A stretch of DNA of 64,000 nt. Source: Paracoccus sp. TOH (GTDB lineage Bacteria > Pseudomonadota > Alphaproteobacteria > Rhodobacterales > Rhodobacteraceae). Below are positions 57,980 to 64,000 of the stretch, one piece after another. The stretch is taken from contig NZ_CP098361.1 of NCBI RefSeq assembly GCF_030388245.1, positions 1,239,001-1,303,000 on the forward strand, written 5' to 3'. The notes under the pieces are model-generated. The model saw only the letters and a list, made by a program, of their open reading frames with translations. It had not been told where the DNA came from and did no database searches. A program made the translations under genes and the position numbers. Numbering within the stretch: position 1 is the stretch's first letter; each line of letters starts with the position of its first letter.

Positions 57980-58950
57980 GCGCGCGGATCGAGCAGGGTG
58001 TATTCGTCGGGGAAGCGGTTCAGATAGCGCAGCATCGGCCCGGCCGCGCGCCATTGCCGCAGCAGCGCCGCCCGCAGCGCCCCGACGCGCGGCCAATGCC
58101 GCGCCCGTGCCCCGGCGGGGCGTGGCGCGTCGGGGAAATGCCGGGCCAACACCTCGGCGAAGGCGGCGCGCATCCGCATCGGCACCACCCCGGCCGCCTC
58201 GTCGCGCCAGGGTTTCGCGGGGCCGATGAAATGGATCAGGCAGGGATCGGCCATGCTGGTCAGATGCGACGAGGCCCAGGTGAACTGCCAGTTCCACAGC
58301 GGGCTGATCTCGGCCCAGTCGCCTTTCAGCGTGCCGTTCAACAGCGCCTGATCCCGTCCCAAACCCCGCAGGTGCTGGCGGGCGAAGCCGGCAAGTCGGG
58401 CAGGCAGATCCTGCGCCGCAAAGGCTTCGGTGTCGATCATCACCACGCCCGCGTTGAAATAAGGATGCGCCGGCTCGCCCAGTTTGCGGAATTCGGCCAC
58501 GCGGCGCTGCGGGCTGCGCCATTGCCGGTTGTCGCGCACTGCCGCCACCGCCCGGCCCAGCATATCCGCCCGCATCAGCCGCGCCGGATCGCCGCGCTCG
58601 TAAAGGATGTCCGCGTCCAGCACCAGGATGCGGCGATAATGCCCGGCCAGCGCATGGCCCAGGAAGACCCCCATATAGGAGGCGAGCGAGCGTCGCGCGT
58701 CCAGGGGCAGCGCCTCGGCCAGCGCCTCGTCGCGCGCCGCGACCTGGCCGATGCCGGCGCGGGACAGGCTGGCGGGCAGGTCCAGGGGATCGGGACTGCC
58801 GATCAGCACATCGTAATCCCGCCCCGGCCTGGCCGCCAGTGCCAGCGCCGGCGTGGCGGCATAGGGCAGATAGGCCGCATCGCAAGCGATGGCGACCGCC
58901 CTGTCGGAGCCGTGACGGAAATCGGACGCGAAGACGGGGGCAAGAGCCAT
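57976..58950 (-). CDS. Glycosyltransferase, family 8-like
   Basis: A 324-residue cytosolic protein. The N-terminus AVAIACDAAYLPYAATPAL and the metal-binding ILVLDADILYERGD (about 107-120) match LPS-type family 8 transferases. FNAGVVMIDTEAF and LGRDQALLNGTLKGDW are further hallmarks, with LIHFIGPAKPW near residue 240. The sugar and acceptor are unknown; LPS or capsule decoration is likely. ATG at 58950 is preceded by GAGG; a GTG two codons upstream is possible. The stop shares CTAG with the motor gene's stop. Confidence 0.83.
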   Translation of the reverse strand: MALAPVFASDFRHGSDRAVAIACDAAYLPYAATPALALAARPGRDYDVLIGSPDPLDLPASLSRAGIGQVAARDEALAEALPLDARRSLASYMGVFLGHALAGHYRRILVLDADILYERGDPARLMRADMLGRAVAAVRDNRQWRSPQRRVAEFRKLGEPAHPYFNAGVVMIDTEAFAAQDLPARLAGFARQHLRGLGRDQALLNGTLKGDWAEISPLWNWQFTWASSHLTSMADPCLIHFIGPAKPWRDEAAGVVPMRMRAAFAEVLARHFPDAPRPAGARARHWPRVGALRAALLRQWRAAGPMLRYLNRFPDEYTLLDPRA

Positions 58951-59198
58951 CGGCACCTCGACTGGGCGTGATCCGCGCCGAAGGCGATGCCCGAAGGCTG
59001 CCGCGGCGCCCTGCTCAACGTCTTGGCGGGGCGGCGGGTTTCATGGAACCGGGTTCGCGGGCTTGCATAGCCAAGGCACGATACCGCCCGCCGGCGCCGC
59101 CACGGCCAAGCCCTTGCGGGCCGGCCTTGCTGCAAGGCGGACGGGCTGCGGAATCGGCGCGCTCGAACGAGGGGCGCTGGCCCGCCAAGGGGGCAGGG

Positions 59199-59753
59199 TC
59201 AGCTGTCCTGGGGGGTGGCGGCTTCGCGCGGCGGGCGGCCGATGATGTCGCGCAGGGCGTCGAGCTCGATGAAATTGTCGGCCTGTCGGCGCAGCTCGTC
59301 GGCGATCATCGGCGGCTGGCTGCGCATGGTCGAGACCACCGAGACCCGCACGCCCTGGCGCTGCAGCGCCTCGACCAGCGGCCGGAAATCGCCGTCGCCC
59401 GAGAACAGCACCGCATGGTCCAGCCGCGGCGCCAGTTCCATGGCGTTGATCACCAGCTCGACATCCATGTTGCCCTTGACCTTGCGGCGCCCCAGCGCGT
59501 CGGTATACTCGCGGGCGGGCTTCGTCACCATCGAATAGCCATTGTAATGCAGCCAGTCGACCAGCGGGCGGATCGGTGAATAATCCTCGTTTTCCAGCAA
59601 CGCTGTATAATAATAAGCGCGGATCAGCTTGCCGCGCCGCTCAAATTCCTGCCGCAGCAGCTTGTAGTCGATATCGAAACCCAGCGACTTTGCCGCAGCG
59701 TAGAGATTCGACCCGTCGATGAACAACGCCAGCCGGTCGTCCTTGTAAAACAC
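59199..59753 (-). CDS. NYN-domain (LabA/DUF88-like) protein
   Basis: A 184-residue PIN-like NYN protein, presumed endoribonuclease. Conserved acidic residues are in LALFIDGSNLYAAA (Asp13), the KGNMDVELVINAM segment (about 94-106) and LFSGDGDFRPLVEAL. The start is GTG at 59753, only 12 bp from the divergent folK ATG. Its promoter must therefore lie inside the folK coding region. The RNA target is unknown. Confidence 0.88.
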   Translation of the reverse strand: MFYKDDRLALFIDGSNLYAAAKSLGFDIDYKLLRQEFERRGKLIRAYYYTALLENEDYSPIRPLVDWLHYNGYSMVTKPAREYTDALGRRKVKGNMDVELVINAMELAPRLDHAVLFSGDGDFRPLVEALQRQGVRVSVVSTMRSQPPMIADELRRQADNFIELDALRDIIGRPPREAATPQDS

Positions 59754-59765
59754 GATTCCCCCGAG

Positions 59766-60359
59766 ATGTCTCGTAACCCAATCCAGAAGGCGAACTTAGC
59801 GTTGGTTGCACTGGGTGCAAACCTACCTAGTTCGGCAGGTATTCCGGCGGAAAACCTGCGTTTTGCCCTCGAAAAGATCTTGCAATTACCGCAGGTTGTG
59901 CCGGTGGCGGTCAGCCGATTCTGGACCACGCCGGCCTATCCGGCCGGTTCCGGTCCCGATTATGTGAACGCCGCTGCCGCATTTCTGTGCACCATGCCGC
60001 CCGATGCGCTGCTGGCCGAGCTGCACGCGATCGAGGCCGGGCTGGGCCGCAGCCGCGAGGGCGCCCGCTGGCAGGCACGCGGCCTGGACCTGGACCTGCT
60101 GGCCTATGACGGCCTGGTGCTGCCCGACGCCTCGGTCCAGGACCGCTGGCGCGGTCTGCCGCCCGAGGAACAGCCGCTGCACGCCCCCGAGCAACTGGTG
60201 CTGCCGCATCCGCGCATGCAGGACCGCGGTTTCGTGCTGGCCCCCCTGGCCGAGATCGCGCCGGGCTGGGTGCATCCGCGCCTTGGCCGCAGCGTGGCGC
60301 AGATGCTGGCGGCGCTGCCGGCCGGGGCGCTGCAGGGCATGAGACCCGCAAGCGCTTGA
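59766..60359 (+). CDS. folK: 2-amino-4-hydroxy-6-hydroxymethyldihydropteridine pyrophosphokinase
   Basis: A 197-residue HPPK of folate synthesis. It has the family start LALVALGANLPSSAG, the VSRFWTTPAYPAGSGPDYVN pterin-site stretch, and the ATP/metal motif RWQARGLDLDLLAYDG followed by LPHPRMQDRGFVLAPLAEIAP. The first 30 codons use AT-rich codons rare in the rest of the window. That stretch probably doubles as the promoter of the divergent NYN gene. Confidence 0.93.
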   Translation: MSRNPIQKANLALVALGANLPSSAGIPAENLRFALEKILQLPQVVPVAVSRFWTTPAYPAGSGPDYVNAAAAFLCTMPPDALLAELHAIEAGLGRSREGARWQARGLDLDLLAYDGLVLPDASVQDRWRGLPPEEQPLHAPEQLVLPHPRMQDRGFVLAPLAEIAPGWVHPRLGRSVAQMLAALPAGALQGMRPASA

Positions 60360-60429
60360 CATTTCCGGATCGAGGCACCAAATATCCGGCTTCGCCCCTG
60401 CACCCCGATTCCAGCTGATAAGGTGACCG

Positions 60430-60786
60430 ATGGCCCGCGTTACAGTCGAAGATTGCGTCGACAAGGTTCCGAACCGTTTTGACCTGGTGATGCTGGCGGC
60501 CCATCGCGCGCGTGAAATCGCTGCGGGCAGCCCGCTGACCGTGGATCGCGACAACGACAAGAATCCCGTCGTCTCGCTGCGCGAGATCGCCGACGAGACC
60601 CAGCCGGTGGACGAGTTGCGCGAGCGCATGATCGAGTCGAGCCAGACCCAGATCGAGGTCGACGAGCCCGAGGAGGACGCGATGGCGCTGCTGCTGGGCG
60701 CCGAGATCGACCGCCCCAAGCCCGCCGACGAGGAATCGGAAGAGCGCATGCTGCGCATGATGCTGGAAGCGCAAGGCAGGAACTGA
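60430..60786 (+). CDS. rpoZ: RNA polymerase omega subunit
   Basis: A 118-residue omega subunit. The conserved core is [20 protein letters not shown], then [14 protein letters not shown] and [15 protein letters not shown]. The C-terminus is a long acidic extension typical of alphaproteobacteria. GATAAGGTG precedes the ATG. It lies directly before the Rel gene, as in many bacteria where rpoZ and spoT are linked; omega forms part of the ppGpp-binding site of polymerase. Confidence 0.96.
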   Translation: MARVTVEDCVDKVPNRFDLVMLAAHRAREIAAGSPLTVDRDNDKNPVVSLREIADETQPVDELRERMIESSQTQIEVDEPEEDAMALLLGAEIDRPKPADEESEERMLRMMLEAQGRN

Positions 60787-60807
60787 GCATAAGGTCTTCG
60801 GCTGAAC

Positions 60808-62925
60808 ATGATCGACGTCGAAGACCTGATCGCGCTTATCCGCAATTACAACCCGCGCACCAATGCCGAGTTGATCCGCGACGCCTATGAATACGGGCGT
60901 CGCATGCATGAGGGGCAGTTCCGCCACTCGGGCGAGCCTTATTTCACCCATCCCGTCGCCGTCGCCGCCATCCTGACCGAGATGCGGCTGGACGACGCGA
61001 CGATCATCACCGCGCTGCTGCACGACACCATCGAGGACACCCGCTCGACCTGGTCCGAGGTGTCGCAGATGTTCGGGCGCGAGATCGCCGATCTGGTCGA
61101 TGGCGTGACCAAGCTGACCAACCTGCAGCTGTCCGGCGCCCACTCCAAGCAGGCCGAGAATTTCCGTAAGCTTTTCATGGCGATGTCCCGCGATCTTCGC
61201 GTGATCCTGGTCAAGCTGGCCGACCGCCTGCACAATATGCGCACCATCAAGTCGATGCGGCCGGAAAAGCAGCTGCAGAAAGCGCGCGAGACCATGGACA
61301 TCTTCGCGCCGCTGGCCGGCCGGATGGGCATGCAATGGATGCGCGAGGAACTGGAAGACCTGGCCTTCAAGGTCATCAACCCCGAGGCGCGCAATTCGAT
61401 CATCCGCCGTTTCGTGTCGCTGCAACGCGAATCCGGCGACGTGATCCCCAAGATCACCGCCGATATCCGCGCCGAGCTGGAGCGCGAGGCGATCGAGGCC
61501 GATGTCTATGGCCGCGCCAAGCGCCCGTTCAGCATCTGGCGCAAGATGCAGGAAAAACAGCTTTCCTTCTCGCGCCTGTCGGACATCTACGGCTTCCGCA
61601 TCATCACCCGGACCGAGGCCGACTGCTATCGCACGCTGGGCGTCATCCACCATCGCTGGCGCGCCGTGCCGGGCCGGTTCAAGGATTACATCAGCCAGCC
61701 CAAGGCCAACGGCTATCGCTCGATCCACACCACGGTCTCGGGCCGCGACGGCAAGCGGGTCGAGGTGCAGATCCGCACCCGGCAGATGCACGAGGTGGCC
61801 GAGGCCGGCGTCGCCGCGCATTGGGCCTATCGCGACGGCGTGCGCACCGAAAACCCCTTCGCGGTCGATCCGGGCGAATGGATCGCCAGCCTGACCGAGC
61901 GTTTCGGCGAGGAAGATCACGACGAATTTCTCGAGCATGTGAAGCTCGAGATGTATTCCGACCAGGTGTTCTGCTTCTCGCCCAAGGGCGACGTGATCCC
62001 GCTGCCGAAAGGCGCGACGCCGCTGGATTTCGCCTATGCGATCCATACCCGGCTGGGCTCGTCCTGCGTCGGCGCCAAGGTGGACGGCATCCGCGTGCCG
62101 CTGTGGACGCGGCTGAAGAACGGCCAGTCGGTCGAGATCATCGCCGCCTCCGGCCAGCGGCCGCAGGCGACCTGGCTCGACATCGTGGTCACCGGCCGCG
62201 CCAAGGCCGCCATCCGCCGCAGCCTGCGGCAGGAGGACCGGACACGCTTCATCCGCCTCGGCTCGGAACTGGTGCGGGTGGCCTTCGAGCATGTCGGGCG
62301 CAAGGTCAGCGACAAGGCGCTGCGCACGGCGGCCAAGACCATGGCGCTGCCCGACACCGACGAGCTGCTGGCGCGCATCGGCAGCGCCGAGATCTCGGCC
62401 CATGACGTGCTGACCACGCTTTATCCCGAACTGGCCGAGAAGCGCAGCGAGATCGACGCCAAGCGCGCCGTCGCCGGGCTGGAGGCCGACCAGGAATTTA
62501 CCCGCGCCCCCTGCTGCAACCCGCTGCCGGGCGAGCGCATCGTCGGCATCACCTATCGCGGCAAGGGCGTGGTGATCCATGCCATCGACTGCCCGGTGCT
62601 GGCCGAGTTCGAGGACAGCCCGGAACGCTGGGTCGATCTGCACTGGCGCGAGGGCCAGCACCCGGCCGCCTATTCGACCATGCTGTCGTTGACCATCCGC
62701 CACGATGCCGGCGTGCTGGGCCGGATCTGCACGCTGATCGGCGCGCAGGGCGCCAATATCTCGGACCTGGAATTCATCGACCGCAAACCGGATTTCTATC
62801 GGCTGCGCGTCGAGATCGAACTGCGCGACCGCGAGCATCTGCACACGCTGCTGACCGCGCTCGAGGCCGAGAGCGACGTGGCGCAGGTGTCGCGCATCCG
62901 CGACCCCTCGGCCCATGTCGCCTGA
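60808..62925 (+). CDS. rel: Bifunctional (p)ppGpp synthetase/hydrolase
   Basis: A 705-residue RSH enzyme. The hydrolase domain has THPVAVAAILTEM and the HD box LLHDTIEDT (His72-Asp73). The synthetase has YISQPKANGYRSIHTTV and EVQIRTRQMHEVAE. TGS (VFCFSPKGDVIPLPKGATP) and ACT (at the C-terminus) domains follow. Both catalytic sites appear intact, so it should set (p)ppGpp levels as the organism's main Rel. The ATG is 21 bp after rpoZ. Confidence 0.96.
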   Translation: MIDVEDLIALIRNYNPRTNAELIRDAYEYGRRMHEGQFRHSGEPYFTHPVAVAAILTEMRLDDATIITALLHDTIEDTRSTWSEVSQMFGREIADLVDGVTKLTNLQLSGAHSKQAENFRKLFMAMSRDLRVILVKLADRLHNMRTIKSMRPEKQLQKARETMDIFAPLAGRMGMQWMREELEDLAFKVINPEARNSIIRRFVSLQRESGDVIPKITADIRAELEREAIEADVYGRAKRPFSIWRKMQEKQLSFSRLSDIYGFRIITRTEADCYRTLGVIHHRWRAVPGRFKDYISQPKANGYRSIHTTVSGRDGKRVEVQIRTRQMHEVAEAGVAAHWAYRDGVRTENPFAVDPGEWIASLTERFGEEDHDEFLEHVKLEMYSDQVFCFSPKGDVIPLPKGATPLDFAYAIHTRLGSSCVGAKVDGIRVPLWTRLKNGQSVEIIAASGQRPQATWLDIVVTGRAKAAIRRSLRQEDRTRFIRLGSELVRVAFEHVGRKVSDKALRTAAKTMALPDTDELLARIGSAEISAHDVLTTLYPELAEKRSEIDAKRAVAGLEADQEFTRAPCCNPLPGERIVGITYRGKGVVIHAIDCPVLAEFEDSPERWVDLHWREGQHPAAYSTMLSLTIRHDAGVLGRICTLIGAQGANISDLEFIDRKPDFYRLRVEIELRDREHLHTLLTALEAESDVAQVSRIRDPSAHVA

Positions 62926-62937
62926 GGCGGGCCGCAC

Positions 62938-63588
62938 ATGTTCAAGCGCCGCAAGCCGCTGAGCTATGCTCAGATGTGGACCGAGATGTTCTACCCGCGC
63001 TCGGGCTGGAAGCGGGCGTCGAAATACGTGCTGCATCGGCTGCGCCGCCTGCCGGACCAGCCACATCGCGTGGCGCGCGGCTGGGCCTGCGGCATCTTCA
63101 TCTCGTTCACGCCGTTCTTCGGCTTCCATTTCATGGGCGCGGCGGCGCTGGCCTGGCTGATCCGCGGCAATATCCTGGCGGCGCTCTTGGGCACCTTCGT
63201 CGGCAACCCGCTGACCACGCCCTTCATCGCGCTGACCTCGGTCGGGCTCGGCCGCTGGATGCTGGGGGTCGAGGGCAAGTTCACCCCGCATCTCATCTTC
63301 GGCGAATTCGCCCGCGCCGGCGGCGAGCTGTGGAACAACCTGCTGGCGCCGCTGAGCGCCGAGCGCACGGCGCATTGGGACCAGCTGCTGCAGTTCAACG
63401 AGCAGATCTTCCTGCCCTATGCGGTGGGGGGCATCCTGCCCGGTCTCGCCGTCTCGGTGGCGGCGCATTACCTGACCGTGCCGCTGATCCGCGCCTATCA
63501 CCGCCACCGCGAACGGCAGATGGCCGAGCGCATCGCCCGCGCCAAGGCCCGGCGCGAGCGCGAACTGGCCGGGAAATCCGAAGGCTAG
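62938..63588 (+). CDS. DUF2062 membrane protein
   Basis: A 216-residue protein with DUF2062 features: ARGWACGIFISFTPFFGFHF (about 47-66), then RGNILAALLGTFVGNPLTTP, two to four membrane spans, and a basic C-terminal tail (RARRERELAGKSEG type). It is predicted in the inner membrane; function unknown. It follows the Rel gene by 12 bp and could be co-transcribed. The TAG shares CTAG with the convergent oxidoreductase gene. Confidence 0.85.
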   Translation: MFKRRKPLSYAQMWTEMFYPRSGWKRASKYVLHRLRRLPDQPHRVARGWACGIFISFTPFFGFHFMGAAALAWLIRGNILAALLGTFVGNPLTTPFIALTSVGLGRWMLGVEGKFTPHLIFGEFARAGGELWNNLLAPLSAERTAHWDQLLQFNEQIFLPYAVGGILPGLAVSVAAHYLTVPLIRAYHRHRERQMAERIARAKARRERELAGKSEG

Positions 63589-64000
63589 AAGCCCAGCCGG
63601 TCGCGCAGCGAATACCAGCCCATGCCGGCGACCAGCAGCGGCCAGCGCAGCGCCGCGCCGCCGGGGAAGGCGGGCGAGGGCAGGGCGGCCATGGTGTCGA
63701 ATCCCTCGGCCTGGCCCTGCACCGCCTGCGCCATCAGCTTGCCGGCCAGCGTCGCCAGCGCCAGCCCGTGCCCGGAATAGCCGCTGGCCGACAGGCAATT
63801 GGGCGCCGGGCGGGCGAAACAGGGCATCCGGTTCATGGTGATCGCCAGCGTGCCGCCCCAGGCATGGGTCAGCGCCACATCGGCAAGGCCCGGATAGATC
63901 TCCAGCAGCGGCTTCCTGACCTTGGCGGCGATATCGGCGGGAAAGCGATAGCTGACATTCTCGCCGCCGCCGAAGATCAGCCGTCCCTCGGGGTCCAGCC
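63585..64000 (-). CDS. FAD-dependent oxidoreductase (DAO/PuuB-like), C-terminal part (cut by window end)
   Basis: The open frame runs to the window edge and gives the last 137 residues. Visible are LIFGGGENVSYRF, then HAWGGTLAITMNRMPCFAR and ASGYSGHGLALATLAGKL (the C-terminal FAD/substrate motif of the D-amino-acid-oxidase fold). This matches gamma-glutamylputrescine oxidase-like proteins. The N-terminal Rossmann fold is missing from the window. The substrate is not certain. Confidence 0.8.
   Translation of the reverse strand, partial: LDPEGRLIFGGGENVSYRFPADIAAKVRKPLLEIYPGLADVALTHAWGGTLAITMNRMPCFARPAPNCLSASGYSGHGLALATLAGKLMAQAVQGQAEGFDTMAALPSPAFPGGAALRWPLLVAGMGWYSLRDRLGF

Noticed and set aside
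59911..63798. Very long open frame on the minus strand opposite folK, rpoZ and the Rel gene
   Set aside because: Its predicted protein is a low-complexity mix of Arg, Ala, Gly, Gln and His typical of GC-rich antisense frames, while the plus strand encodes clear known families. The same holds for long antisense frames opposite opgH (3918-6236), fhs (7179-9449) and the beta-helix gene (13189-15531).

Overview
The window is a GC-rich (about two-thirds G+C) chromosomal segment of a Rhodobacteraceae alphaproteobacterium, most likely Paracoccus or a close relative. This rests on recognised gene content and order: secDF followed by a ccmABCDG cluster, an opgG-opgH-opgC glucan operon, a class I lysyl-tRNA synthetase, a TakP-type TRAP system, nrdR-ribD, ribH-nusB, and a tRNA-His with A73 and no G-1. 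Coding density is very high. Genes are chained by ATGA/GTGA/TTGA overlaps, and several convergent pairs share a single CTAG as stop codon on both strands.

Layout. 1-2296: a two-component system (kinase cut by the window edge) with a PepSY protein, divergent from a His-rich periplasmic PepSY-like protein; an 11-bp-spaced direct repeat lies between them. 2485-7372: osmoregulated periplasmic glucan synthesis and substitution (opgGHC). 7422-11164: fhs, nadD and a PBP4-type carboxypeptidase. 11161-15699: TerB-like protein, class I LysRS and a large beta-helix protein preceded by a perfect TTAA-N7-TTAA (CtrA-type) site, a candidate gene-transfer-agent or phage-type tail fibre. 15742-21870: a HugZ/PPOX protein and an oppABCDF peptide importer on the minus strand. 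21954-23625: a complete IS1380-family element, with 4-bp duplication, lying between oppA and cobUTS. 23686-25941: cobalamin nucleotide-loop genes. 26056-29880: a convergent TakQ-TakM / TakP 2-oxoacid TRAP transporter in which TakM has an odd Gly/Pro-rich C-terminal tail.

30121-39788: nrdR and a riboflavin cluster (ribD, ribE, a hypothetical gene, ribB-like, ribH, nusB), split by three minus-strand capsule genes (kpsS, a Wza-like lipoprotein and kpsC). 39866-42583: a small membrane protein, a DUF481 outer-membrane protein, a candidate 6S RNA on the opposite strand, mmcB with an SOS-box-like site, and a small conserved protein. 42659-44705: tRNA-His with its own promoter, dusA and mazG. 44906-51047: yajC-secD-secF, an Mth938-like gene and the ccm cytochrome c maturation genes, with two six-codon mini-ORFs between ccmA and ccmB. 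51228-54934: hisC-tyrC, a DUF2125 protein and ChaC. 55000-58950: a MotA/ExbB-like and MotB/OmpA-like pair with long helical parts, and a glycosyltransferase. 59199-63588: an NYN nuclease-like protein divergent from folK, then rpoZ, a Rel/SpoT (p)ppGpp enzyme and a DUF2062 protein. The right edge cuts a FAD-dependent oxidoreductase.

Most genes are housekeeping and envelope functions. The most notable signals are the CtrA-box/tail-fibre candidate, the 6S RNA candidate, the ion-motor-like pair, the split rib locus, the mini-ORF chain in ccm, the TakM tail and the shared CTAG stops. No CRISPR array, rRNA gene, prophage block or defence island was seen.
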